Assembly (NCBI RefSeq): GCF_000002425.4
Contig: NC_037270.1
Location: forward strand, 5,144,239-5,208,238
Direction: 5' to 3'
Length of the DNA: 64,000 nucleotides
Origin: Physcomitrium patens
Taxonomy: Eukaryota > Streptophyta > Bryopsida > Funariales > Funariaceae
A program made the position numbers and the translations under genes. Under the pieces are notes generated by a model. It had not been told where the DNA came from, searched no databases, and worked only from the letters and a program-made list of their open reading frames with translations. Positions 34,700 through 46,725 of this stretch are shown in pieces (the first letter of the stretch is position 1; the number at the start of each line of letters is the position of its first letter).

Positions 34700-37600
34700 A
34701 AGGAAAACTAAAAAAGAAAAGAAAAGAAAAGAAAAGAGACAGAACAAGGAAAAAAGAAGAATGAGGTGACAATGGCACACACTCCTACAAGGAAACATAC
34801 TCCACACGACACGCAAATTGCTGTGCACCACTTCGCCTCTTTTCAGCAATTCTTGTTTTCACCTACGTCATCCGCTTTTCATTATTCACCTCGTGAGCTC
34901 CCGCAGAGTGCGCAAGATCAGCTGCAGTGAAGAAGGGCACGGAGCTGAGGTGAAGCACATGGTTGGTGGTGGTGGGGGGGTGGGGAAGGGTCCGGTCAGC
35001 TGCCCGGCGGGCAGTGACCCCTGGTCGTCGTCCCCCAGGTGCGCTTTTTCTTTCCATGAGAGCTCATTCGTGACACTGGGCACCCCACCACTCCACAGCC
35101 ACCCACTCTCCTGGCACCCAAACCCCGCCCACGACCCGCGCTGCCCCTCCCTCCATCCCCCCGTATACCCCGGGTATGGCTGCCGGCCGGGCAGATGGCA
35201 ACGCGGGCTGACCGGGTGGCCCGTGCGACGTCGTGGTACTTGGGAAGGGATGTTGCTTTCGTCGTCTCTCCTGACGGACTCGTTTTCTGCTTCTTCGCTC
35301 CCCCTCTCTCGTCCCATGACTTGCATGCTGTGTGTGTCTGCGTTTGAGACTGGGCTTACCTTTCTCCATTCTCCTTTGGAACCTCTGGGCGTTGCTTCTC
35401 CAATTCGTTGGCGCCGGTGAGGTGTTGGTTGCGCGCGGGTTGGTGTACCAAGGTGCGGCTTCGATCGGGGCATTTGCGTCCCTGTGTTGGGCGTGCATCT
35501 TGCAATCGGTGGCGTGTTCAAGGTGTGGACTCGACTCTGGGAAGGGTTTGGGAATTGAATGGGGTGGCGGTGTTGTCGGGGTTTTTGATGTGATTTGGCG
35601 CGGGAAGGCGATGGTGGGAGGTTGGGAGGGCGGGTGCGGGTGGAAGGGAGGACCGGTTTGTGGGATTGAGTGTGGGCGCGTTGGTTGTGAGAGGCCGGGG
35701 TGGAGGGAGGGTAATTTTGATGGTGGAGAGCTAAGAGTTGTGGCGAAGGTAGGGATGAAGTGGATGTTGGGAGGGAGTGTGAGGTAGGTGCGAGGAGCGT
35801 GGGAGAGGGATGATTGAGATCGGGTGTATGGTGGGGCGATTGATGGTAGGAGCGTGGTGGGTGGTGGTGGACATGGAAGGAGTCGAGTGTGGGGCAGTTG
35901 AGTGGGAAGATGGGGGAGGAATTGTTGTTGTGGATGCGGGATGAGAAGAGGGTGTTGGATTCGGGGAGTGGTGTAGAGGGATGCATTGTGTGGGAGGAGT
36001 GGAGTGCGTCGTAGGAGTTTGAGATGGAAGCGAGGAGTGGAGAAGAAGTGGTGGTGGAGAAGTAGTATGATTGGGTTGGGTTAGGAGGGGAGGGTGGCCG
36101 TGAAGTTGAAGGTTGAAGGTCGAAGGTTGAGGGGTTAGGGGCGTGATTGAGTGGTGATCGTTAGGAACAAGAGTTCTTGGCAGTGGTTTCTTTAAATTGT
36201 TTGAAAGAAATCATGACCGAGTAGTTATGTGGAAATAGAGGTTTAAGAGCATTACTGCTTTTCGGTTTGTACTGAATGTAGCTGATTCTGATTATTTCAT
36301 TATGATACCAGAGGTGTCGCTTAGGCTTGGCACGATTTCGTTTGTTATGTTCCTGGGCGGGCGTCGCTCGTTGCTACAGGATCCTGCTTGTTATGCAGTC
36401 TACTGATCCGTAAATGCTGGATCTCTTTTTAGTTTATTATGTTTTATTTGATTTTCAAGGAAGTTATTTTGTATGTGTTAGACTTCGTCTCGTGACTATC
36501 AGTCAATGTCCTTTTCTACGCCCCTGAATTTCGGACGCGTCCATGTACGTTGTTGTAACGGGCCCTGCGATGTTGAATATGGAGCGGGTAGTTCAAGGTG
36601 TGTTCTGATGCAATGATGATAGTTTTTGTTGTGTATTTGTTTGTTGTATTCGCTGTTTACTCTCTCGCGACTTTCGAGCTAGGATACTAAGAGCCAAGTT
36701 ATGGTTGAGGTTGTAGATCGCGGCGAGTCTTCCGTTAGGACGAAAGGTTATCAGAGCAGGGTTAAGAATTGTTCTTCGTGGAGAGCTTAAGTGGTTTGAT
36801 CAGTTTTTTTGTTTTGTTTTTGTTTTTGTTTTTGTTTTTTTTTGGTCTTCTCTTCTTCTTCTTCTTCTTCTTTCCATGTTCTTTCTTTCTATCGCAGTTA
36901 GAGGGCACGTCTTTGCCTCAGGGAATTTTGGTCTTGGATGACACACCTATTTACTTTTCGTGGTTCGAGTGACGCTAATGCTGTGTATGCTTCTCGCTGC
37001 CCTATTGTCACGAAACATAGAATCCCTGCGCTGTTTGTCTATTTTATTAGTACTATATCTGTTCAGTTTCAGTTTTAGTTTTAGGTTGTGTCACACTGTA
37101 GAAAATGTCCAAGTACCTGCATCGTTGTTCGCTGTGTACTAGCAATGCATGTTGAAGTCGTTTGTTAGGCTCTGGCAGAGCGTGATGGTTTCATTTTATA
37201 GAGGGGGCAACCTTGGAAGTCGTCTGTACAGGGGCTTTCAGTTAAGTTCCTCCGGATCCACTTAGCATTACTTCGGTTTCATCGCTTTCCGTCGTTTTGC
37301 ACCTTTTGTTGAGACGAGTGCATATTTCGATTCTTTGATTGGTGGAAGGGACGGGCCGTTTATCTGGAGTAATGAGTGCAGAAACATCCTTGCGTCCTGT
37401 CCACTTATCATGGATATTACATTTTCTAGTTCACACTGTTACTCCGAGTACTTAATATTCGGTTAATCTTTGCCGTGACGTGCACATCGTCTTAGCAACT
37501 AGTTGGTTTTCTTGATAACGGGGTTGTTGATTAGTAAGAGGGGCCAATTTTGTATATGAACGTTAACGTAGTTTGTAACGAACTGGCTAGCGTTTTAGCA

Positions 37601-38623
37601 CGGTTGTGAGTCACCATGAGTGTAATTTTACAAGCTCATGTTGATTTAATAATCGATATCTCTACTATACCATATACACGCTTGTCAGGAGATGATCGAG
37701 GACTTCGCCTCAAATCCCCGGTCGTAGATGTTTGAAGGATAACGCTGTACTCCAAAAAAAAGCATGGTGCGGTAATCCAACATGGAGGACAACTGCTTAA
37801 ATCTCCTGTCTGATGACCGTAAGACTCCATGTCGTTCTGGTGCAAAACAATGAGCTTCTCGATGTAACTTCAATAATTTTTCTGTGTCGGTGACACCATT
37901 AGGGACGTCGTCTAGGTTTGACCTTACGACTTGTCATTGTCACACTGCGAATCTACCTGAAGTATGTGTGTGAGTGTGCTGTCGGTCTAACCCCCATTGA
38001 ATTCTGATTGGGACCAGTTGAAATGCCTAAGCACGATTTCTGTTGCTAGTACATATAATGCTTGAGGTGAGATTAATACAATCACATTAGTGTGACTTAA
38101 GTCGTTGCGAACACCATCTACGAGACAAAGTTCGATCTGTTGCCAGAAAGAGGCACACAGACCTATCTGCCACCATAACAGTTAAGATTAAACAGCGTCT
38201 CGTACTTTTTAAAGCTGACTTGTGATGACCGCCTTTGCAATAGATTTTCTAACCCGCCAAATTGACCTTGTTAAAAGTTTAGACAGAGTCTATCAACAAA
38301 TTGCCATTCGTGAATGATGCAATTCGTAACTAAAATACACCTCGGTGGTCCTGACAGGTGAAATATATTCACTCATGACATCAGACAAGTACGGCCTGAT
38401 CCGAACCATCGCGCCAACGTGCATGCAAGTGAAATTCAGAATTTCTACTCTAGCAACAGCACAACCGCAATTACCACAGAAATATCCAACACATCGCTCA
38501 ATTTTTAACTCTACCTTGATATGCAGGATTATCCAATCGAGGCGCAAATAATACTTTATATCATCCTCAACAATCTCAACAAGTTGCTCAAATGGTTTCT
38601 CAATAAAGGCAACGTGAGCAAGG
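34700..38623 (+). other. Upstream region of the TRP gene, likely promoter and 5' UTR
   Basis: 34850-36170 is GC-rich and strongly G-rich on the + strand, giving long low-complexity open frames on the minus strand (Pro, His and Ser rich) that I treat as artefacts. 36200-38620 is ordinary-composition DNA with no recognised coding sequence; a 186-codon minus-strand frame at 38293-38853 overlaps TRP exon 1 and is not supported. A 5' UTR with a long intron is possible; I cannot place its splice sites. Confidence 0.4.
36803..36845. repeat. T-rich (TTTTTG)n tract
   Basis: Repeated TTTTTG units, followed by (CTT)n at 36848-36872. Confidence 0.85.
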
Positions 38624-41600
38624 ATGGAGGCTCGGATTCGAAGAGTTGGTGGCGGTTTTCCCGGATACGAAGGCCCTACGCTTCCGCGTGGTCTGCGGTC
38701 GCAGCGGGTACGATGTCTGCCCTGGCATGAATGCAATGAGTCCAGCATCGGTATGTAGACGCCTCGGCGATTGCAGCGTAATTGTGTCGCAGGAGCTGAG
38801 ATTTCCTTGCATGAATCTGGCGAATGGTTTCTCATTCCTCTAACGTGATGCACGTGTGACTGAGGTGCAGGGGCGATCAGGCGATGCCGCGAAGGGGCAT
38901 GGCGTGAACCTGGCTCGCACTGGAGTGTTCGAACTGCTGGCGACGGTGGCAGGCCAGATACTGCAAGACGCGAGAAGCGACGATCCGAACGGCGCGAAGC
39001 AGGGTGATGGCGAAGGCGCGAGGGGCAAGTCGCAGTCTGGGATGGATTCTCAGATATCAGGGCTGGACAGCGTGAAAGACTTCACGTCCGTGGACAAACC
39101 GCAGTCGAGTGGAAGCGGGAATGCGTATGCAGGGGGCGTGACGCATGTGAGCTCGGTGGACGAGGTGTCTGTCGAGGGCAGCAACGATGGTGAAAGCGCG
39201 AGCTGTGGGGCGCGGAGTCCAGCACAGGAAGAGGATCGGGGGGCGTTTGTGAAGGATGTGGCGGTGGACGAGGGCAGCGGAGCGGTTGTACATACGAAGG
39301 GGTCGGCGATGGAAGGCGTGGTAAGTGTGGCGGCGACGATGTTGGTTGAGGATGGGATGTGGGTGGTGGAGGGTGGGGAGTGTAGGGTGCGGTAGATGCG
39401 TGTTTTGAGGTGAGCGATGTGCAGTGGATGCGGAATGCTGATGGTGAAGTTGGCGGAGGATTGCAGGTGATGGCGCCTGTGTGTGATAGTGACATGTCGA
39501 GTACGCAGGCTGGAGGCGAAGTGGGGTCGCCCCGCTGCGGTGTGAAGGAGATGGTGCAAGTTTCGGGAACGTATGGCGGAAGCAGAGAGGTGGAGCGGTA
39601 TTCTACGGAGGAGGTTGGCGCAGCTGCGACGAGCGAGGGGATGGCGTGCGACACAGCAGCGGAGGAAAGGACGCACGCAGCGGTGGAGGTGGTGGGAGAA
39701 GAGATGGTGGTGGTGGAAGCGGGCGTGGGCGTGAAGCAGGCGTCATCGAAGTCGGAAGCGGTGGTGAGTGAGGCGCTGGTGTGCTCGAAGTCGATGGAGG
39801 CAGAGGGGGTGTGCGGTCCGATGGACGGAGGTGGTTGCGAGGGGTGGAAGAGGTCGGCGACGTCGGTTGCGGAGATGCAGATGCAGTGCAAGATGTCGGA
39901 GAGCGAAGAGTACGGGGAGTCGGCGGAGGTGATGGAGGAAGGCGAGGAAGGGATGGAGGATGACGATGCGGGGAGCATGGAGGTGGAGGTGGAGGTGGAG
40001 GAGAGGAAGGTGGTGGTGTCGGGGAAGAGCAAAGGGAGGGGGGGTTCGTGCGGGAGGTTGGCGGTGGCAAGTCCAGGGGTGGCGGAGTGCAAGAGCAGTC
40101 GGCCGATGGTGAGGAGGGTGATGAGCAGAGTGGAGGGGAAGTTTTACAAGAAGGAGCACGGGTATGGGACGTCGCAGCGCGTTCACCCGGAGACAATGAC
40201 GACGAAGCTAGAATCGTACAGCAGGAGCTTGAAGGTGCGGAGGGCCGTGAAGGTTGCGAAGCGCAACCACGTGGGCGGGACGAGGGCGAAACGGCAGCAT
40301 GCGGAGATGGAGTCGACGGATTCGGGGTGCAGCGAAGGTAGGAGGAATGCGTGGCGTGATGGTGGGGATGTTGGGGAGGGAGAGTTGTTATGGGGGTGGG
40401 CAGGATGCGGTGATTGTGTGGGGGCGTGCTGATGGTTGGTACTGGACTTCTATGAGGCTTGCGTCCAGCAAGCTAAGGAGCTCTGTACTCAGCTGCGTGG
40501 TTGCGTGGTGGGGTGCAGATTGTGGATACGGGAAGAAGTCGTACTTGGGCGGGATGGGGGCATACACTCGACAGCGGACGACGCGAGGAGCGGCGAACAA
40601 GAGGAGGAAGGTTGCGGATGGTAGCCCCAAAACCGGTCCAGATTTGCATTTGAGCAGCAGTGATTTGATGGAGCTAGAATACGAGTGTGTAGGTGGTGAG
40701 CCTCCTGCGGCTGCAGCCAAGATACGCAGTGGTATGTATGCCTTGTTTGAGCTCGAGGGAGTGTGGTGGTAGGGGCGGTGTGGGGGTGTGGGTGTGGGTG
40801 TGGGAAGGGGGTAAAATGAGCGGGAAGGAGGTGGAGACGTGCGTGCGAGGAGGAGGGGGGAGGAGTTGGGGACGGGGTGAGGAGGCGTGGGTGAGCCGTG
40901 GTGGTTGTGGAGGGTAGGGTGGGATTGGTGAGTGGAGGTGATTAGGAGATGTTGGAGGGAGGGAGCGATGGGGTGGGCGGGAGTGTGGGGCGGCGATGGA
41001 TGGTTGGGGGGGGGGGGTTGGGATGGGAGATTGATGGGATGTGTGGGTGCGCGTTTGTGCAGCAAAAGCAGCGAGCGTGGCGTCGTCGCCAACGTCGAGA
41101 TCGGCGAAATTGGGTTCGAAGAAGTCAGCGGAGACACATGGTACGTGGGCGGAGGTGTGGTGCGTGAGAGTGATGTTGGAATGGTGTGAAGGGGGTGGGG
41201 AGGGTGAGTGTGATGGGAAGCGGAGGTAACGGGTTGGTGTGGTGTTGGGGGGATTGTGCAGTGAAGTTGAGCATAAAGTCGTTCACGGTGCCGGAGCTGT
41301 TCGTGGATCTGCCGGAGACGGCGAGCGTGGGGAGCCTGAAGGTAAGGGGCGGGAGTGGTGGCAATTTGATGGTGGGTGAGGTTGTTGCGGAGTGGGATCG
41401 GATTGAGGATGGGACGTGGTGCGAGTGGAGTGACGGTGGTTGTGTGGTTCGGTGCGGTGGTGTTCAGAGAGCGGTGATGGACGCAGCGATGAACTTGCTG
41501 GGAGGTGGGCTTCGAGTCCGAGTGCTGATGCAAGGGAAGAAGGTGCCGGACGAGGGCGCGACGCTGTCGCAGATCGGCATTTCGCGGGAGGCGAAGGCGG

Positions 41601-42894
41601 AGTCGGTGGGGTTCATGTTGGAGCCGAGCCCCGTGGTGACGTCGAGCTGCGGGACGGGAGAGGATCCTCTGCTGGTTTTGTCTCGAGCCGCGAATCAGCC
41701 GGCGCCGAGGTAGGCAGGAGTGATGGATTTTGGTGGGGCATGGGATGTTAGGGAGGGTTGGGGGTGTGCGGGCGGGTGGCAGCGGGAGCGAGAGAGAGAG
41801 AGAGAGAGAGAGGGGGGTAGAGGTAGAGACGGGTGATGATGAGGAGGCGTGTGGGTTGGCGCAGGTACCCGGTGTACGGAGTAGGCGGGGTGTCGGGAAT
41901 GGGAGATGGAAGCGTTCGGTGCGCGATGAAGGGGCGGGCGAGCAAGTCGAGCGGGACGGTGGTGGACCCGGATCCATCGTACGTGCCGCCGTCGGCGTCG
42001 AGCGAGCAGGAAGGGTACGTGGAGGGGAGGCGAAGCGGGGTGGCGGTGTCGGTAAGCCCGGAGGAGTCGGTGAAAGGGTGCAACAAGCACGTGAGCGAGC
42101 GGATGGCGATCTCGGCTCATCCGACGCGGGTGGCTGCAGCGGGGGCTCTGGCGGCGATACGCGCACAGGCGGATGCGAGCAGGCGTGCGCGGAACGAGGT
42201 GGAATCGGGATGCACGTCGCCAGAGAGTTGCGGGCAGGACTCGGCGGTGGGTGGATCGGGGGCGATCATCTTGCATCCCGGCGTGAGCGGGGGGGAGAAC
42301 GTGGGCGGGATGGCACTGGTGCCGCTGCGGAACAAGATAGCTCGCGCTCTGGACAACGGGAAGCGACGAGTGCGGCGTCCTTTCAGCGTGCAGGAGGTGG
42401 AGGCTCTGGTGCACGCAGTGGAGAAGCTGGGGACGGGCAGGTAAATGACGAAGGGGGGTGGTAGTGTTGGGGGGGGGGGTAGAGTGGAAAGAAGTGGATG
42501 ATGCGATGAGGGAATGCTGACTGGTGGTGTGGTGTGGAAGCAGGTGGCGGGATGTGAAGTTGCGGGCATTCGAGCAAGCGAAGCACAGGACGTACGTGGA
42601 TTTGAAGGTGCGTTGGTTGGGGTGGATGACGACGATATGGTGGTGACAGTTGCAAGGGGAGGGGTGGTGCGGTGTGGTAGTGGGTGAGGGAATGGGCGAC
42701 GGGTGAACTGATGTGTTGTGATGGGGGTGGCGGATGTGCAGGACAAGTGGAAGACGTTGGTGCACACCGCTCGCATCGCGCCTCATCAGCGGAGAGGAGA
42801 ACCGGTTCCTCCGGATCTACTAGACCGGGTGACCCGCGCACATGCGTTTTGGACTGCGCATGCAGCGAAGCAGCAGGCAGATCTGGACTCGTAG
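38624..42894 (+). CDS. TRP1-like: Telomere-repeat-binding Myb protein (TRP1/TBP1/RTBP1 family), 966 aa, 10 exons
   Basis: Binds double-stranded TTTAGGG telomere repeats in the nucleus through a C-terminal Myb domain. Exons: 38624-38750, 38881-39320, 39410-40337, 40519-40731, 41063-41140, 41262-41341, 41468-41709, 41865-42440, 42544-42607, 42742-42894. All introns are GT-AG, phases agree, and the sum is 2901 nt. Domains: N-terminal family motif (FPGYEGPTLPRGLRS, residues about 13-27); FELLATVAGQIL (about 58-70); acidic stretch (EEGEEGMEDDD, about 365-390); ubiquitin-like domain (VKLSIKSFTVPELFVDLPET then GGGLRVRVLMQGKKV, about 596-680); telobox Myb (RRPFSVQEVEALVHAVEKLG, GRWRDVKLRAF, VDLKDKWKTLVHTAR, about 872-935); C-terminal extension RRGEPVPPDLLDRV. 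It is longer than seed-plant members (about 580-680 aa), mainly through exons 3 and 8. Exon 2 could start ten bases earlier only with a different donor. Family call very sure; exon 1 and exon 2 borders less so. Confidence 0.93.
40771..40810 (+). other. G-quadruplex-prone tract in TRP intron 4
   Basis: Repeated GGGTGTGGGTGTGGG on the sense strand just after exon 4. Several more GGG-rich runs lie in introns 4, 5 and 8 and at 34970-34990. Confidence 0.6.
41791..41813 (+). repeat. (GA)n microsatellite in TRP intron 7
   Basis: A GAGA run followed by GGGGGG. Confidence 0.9.
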
Positions 42895-45800
42895 GTGGAA
42901 GGGCGAGGGGTGTGGGAGGAAGGCGGAGTGGGGCTGCGTGAGAGGATGGGATGGAAGGAATGGCGTGGAGGGTGGGGGTGGAGGATGTGCAGTGGGAGGC
43001 AACGGCGAGATTGGTGGGCGTGGGGGAGGAGGGGGCGCGGGGGTGGGATGTAAATTGTAAAGATGGAGGAGGTCAGGTGTGAATTTCTAGGTTTGCGCGT
43101 GTACGATCCATTGAAAAGCGTTTAGGAGTAGGTTAAGCTGGGAGCAGCGGTTATGTTCATTCTTCGTATGGCAAAGCCCAATAAGGGACACGCGAGTCTG
43201 GATGACTGGAGCGTGCGAAGGCGGGATGCGCGCGGGGGGCGTGCGCAAGGTAGGAGAGGAGGTGGGCACGGTGACGGATAAGAGACCGTGGGGGTGGTGT
43301 GTTGAGTAGGGGGGGGAGCAGGAGATGTTGGACGGGGAGGAGCTCAGGCGCGGGAGTACATAGTGAACGGCGGTTGGCATTCGCAGCGTAGATGGGTCCC
43401 CAATTTGATGCTGTTAAACTTGTACATGGATTGGCCCCGTAGGCGAGTAGCGTAGAGCGTAGGTTGTATGTTTGGACAGTGTAGACACCGAATTTGCCGA
43501 CGTGACAAGACCGCACTGTAGCGTGGGAAGGGTCCACATTAGGCGCAGTTGAGGACAGGTGGGAGAAGAGGGAGGTGGGTGGGATCTGCGCAGTTTCTTG
43601 GCAGTTGTTGTACAGGGGTTGAACCTGAGTGATAACTTAAATCGAGCAATCCGTTGGTGCGCTCAGTTCGCAGACGTTTGTGTTGGGCGTGTGATGGTGA
43701 GTTGGTGTGGTAATTGGGTGGAGTATGGCGGAAGGTAGCAGGTTGAGACAGAGGAATGGGTAAGAGATGGTGTGTTGTGGAGTGTCGTGGATTGGGGAGT
43801 GATGTGTCTTTGTTTGGCACGATCTATGTCACTGGTGTCACGTAGAATGTAATGAACTCGTCATGCAGCTGTGTGGTAGTAATGTTGACTCTGTGTTCAC
43901 GTGAACGATTGGCAAGATGACGGTTTTTCTTTCACTCTATTGTGGGAGTATGTGAAATGCAACAATGACCACGGTTGACATTAGGACAATTTGGGCCACA
44001 TTTTTTTGCTTCTTCGGAAGCAAGTGGTTGCCGAGATTATGCAGGTTGGTCGCAAGAATGCAGGCGGATCATTTACTGATTGGTGGTCTGGCTTGAAGTT
44101 GCCTGGCTTTTTGTTTTAGTGACGGTTCTCCTTTTATCTATTGTGGGAGAATGTGAAATGCAACAATTTATACGGCTGACATAAGGACACCGTGGGTTAC
44201 ATTTTTTCGCTTCTTCGGAAGCAAGTGGTTGCCCAAATTATGCAGGTTGGTCGCAGGAACGCAGGCTGATTATTTACTTATTGGTGGTCTGGCTTGAAGT
44301 TGGGTGGCTTTTTATTTCAGTGCGCGGAAGTATAGTCAGAGGAGGGTCAAATTCTTATTGATGTGGTGTGACAGAGTTGATGCGTGGTCCCAAATTTACA
44401 ATATAGTTTTGTGAACCAGATCATTGATTCGTACTTACCTCGGTGTGGTTGTAGTAATTTACGATTTTAGAGGTTAGTATTTGCCCTCTTCGTGTTATGA
44501 TCGTAATTTGCAATCTTGGTTTTATGCAGCAAGTCCGGCTTTCTGTGTCATTCTTTGAATTTTTTCAACATGGGTTTGAAGGAGAAGTCTGTGAGCGTTG
44601 TGAACAGTGTAACGACAAAAAACACACAGTGATAAACTGGAATTATGGGAACAGCACGAAGATGATAGGCCGGTTATTGCGGCTGTCTTGTTGCTCGTGG
44701 GTCGGCTGTCCTAGTTTGTTGCCCGGTAATGTTGTCGTTTACATTCTAGGAATCATGAGCATGTGCACGTAATGTTTACTGCAATCGTTTCTGACCGTCC
44801 ACAAAAATCGTGGAAAGAGGCAATATTAATTAAGTCCATCGTTCTCTTTAGCCTTCACATATTGGATGTCAGGTGTTTTGCTCTGGAACAAAGAAGTCTC
44901 CTGCTGTAGGTGTTCCTTGGCAAGCATATTTCACTTTTCCAGTTCTTTTGATTACGCTTTGGTAGAGGCCTTTTCAGCAGATCAGCCTTGCAAGCGTATC
45001 ATTGGTTGGACCGATTTCAAGCAATTGTACGAACCTCTCATCCGTGCTTTCACCAAAGAATTAGTCACAAGACGGGACATCACAACTCGAAAGAATTACC
45101 TCTAGAATGTCGAAGATTCTCAAAAGAATTCATGATCATGCTAATTGAACATCAATTATCACCGCAGTGCAGGCAAAGTTTGGTTATGTTGGACCTCAAC
45201 CATAGCGAAAGTGTGATGGAAATTACTTGAACCTCATGGCTTTCATTGCTTTCAGTCGTAGTGTCAGAAAATGATTCCTCTAATAAACGAACATGCAATT
45301 TCTACTCAGCTGAAGTTGGATGGTTACACTTCTTAAGTCAGCAATGAAGCGCATTGTAAACACCACAATATAAAACTAGTGAAATGATCAAGAATAAGAT
45401 GAGAAACTTGACGAGATTTCTGTATTTGCAGTTAAAAAGTCTTTACAATTGTACTACATGATGAAAATCCTATCCTCAAATTTAAACTCAAATTGTTGTC
45501 TACTCCATTATTGGTGATGTGATTCATATCTTACACGCTCGAACATGAATATGCTGTCAAGCTGAATGATTCGTATGCAATGGGCAGCTAAAATCACAGG
45601 TCCACAACAGTTGCAGCATATTAGGTCTCCAACTATTTATTTTAAGTGCCGTGTAACAAAACCTTAAGCAAAGATCCTACCAAACCCGCACAAATTATGT
45701 TGGTTAGGTGCAGAACAGTTTTGTCACAAAATCCGGCCTTACGCGCTTGAGCATCACATTCAACCATCACACTATTTGCACACTGGATATGTTACTCTTC

Positions 45801-46688
45801 TGAGGCCGTTTAGATGTGATTTCACGGTTTATGAACTCCACTTAAGTAATATTGAATCCTGTGAAGGTGAACATACCAATTTGGTTCAAAACATGACTCC
45901 TATCACCTAGTGTCCCTACTAGTAGAATTGTCAAATCATCCGAACATGGACATAAAACACAAGACGACCGAATTCACGGTCTGTATCAGACCTATTGGAG
46001 AACGTTACACGGATAGACCGATCAAGCTGCAAAACCAACAATGGAATCTTTGCGTTGACTCATCTCGGAGACACAATTGTCGGTTCAAGTCTGTCGTAAA
46101 TTAGAACTCTCTTTATTGTGTCTTGACTCAATCATTATTTTTCTTTGTCTGTATCGAGTTCTACTAAAAATAGAGTTAAACAACAGCGTCCTAAAGAACT
46201 TTTCCTAATAATGAAGAAGGATCTGTGAAGGCTCAGACGAAATCAAATCTGAGGTGGTCAATGCAACAGAAACACGGATTCCAGATTCAGTTTTAATCTC
46301 GAAGATCTCATACCCAGGTAATGTGTAGATGCGTAGGTACCCTGACTATGCGGACCTACCATATACCCGGGCTCACTGTGCTCATTTCTCTGGAATCACG
46401 GAGAGCAATGGGAGGCGAAATCCGTGGAATTCGGTCAGTTTGGTGCGGATGAGGACGGAGGTCATTAGTCGATCCGATCGTTTCATGTAGAAAATTTCAT
46501 CTCATGGCTTGTGCTGTGTGGAGTGCCAGAAATTTCATGCGGAGTCGTTTGGTGTGGCTGAGGAGTGGGTCAATAGATCTGGTGATGAATTGTCATCGTT
46601 TTAGAGCCGAGGCAATGAGGTCTGATGTCGCGATGAAATTTGAGCATTTTGTTGTAGAAGGTGTCGGAAATTAAGAGAGATTGGTTTT
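42895..46688. other. 3' flank of TRP and intergenic region
   Basis: The first several hundred bases are presumably the TRP 3' UTR and are still G-rich. After 43850 composition is ordinary. Open frames at 44497-44772 and 44866-45105 match nothing recognised. The last part (about 46200-46688) is the likely promoter and 5' UTR of the next gene. Confidence 0.5.
43918..44320. repeat. Tandem duplication of a 201-bp unit
   Basis: Units 43918-44119 and 44120-44320 both begin TGACGGTT and end in TTTTAG or TTTCAG, and share blocks such as CTTCTTCGGAAGCAAGTGG and TTGGTGGTCTGGCTTGAAG. They are diverged, so the duplication is old. Each has an inverted CTTCTTCGGAAG core. Confidence 0.85.
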
Positions 46689-46703
46689 ATGATGGTTGCT
46701 TGA
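46689..46703 (+). other. Upstream ORF (MMVA) before DUF1640 gene
   Basis: ATG ATG GTT GCT TGA ends 22 bases before the main ATG at 46726. If it is within the transcript it could reduce initiation at the main start. Confidence 0.4.
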
Positions 46704-46725
46704 TCGGATAGAGGCTCGTACCGCT

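Noticed and set aside
34886..35986. 366-codon minus-strand frame rich in Pro, His and Ser
   Set aside because: It is the complement of a G-rich low-complexity stretch. No domain, and composition explains its length.
38293..38853. 186-codon minus-strand frame with a CGNCGC-like cysteine stretch
   Set aside because: It overlaps TRP exon 1 on the opposite strand and matches no family.
39050..42166. Several long minus-strand frames (208-592 codons) across the TRP gene
   Set aside because: They run antisense to confirmed TRP exons and across G-rich introns, with Pro, Thr and Ser low-complexity products.
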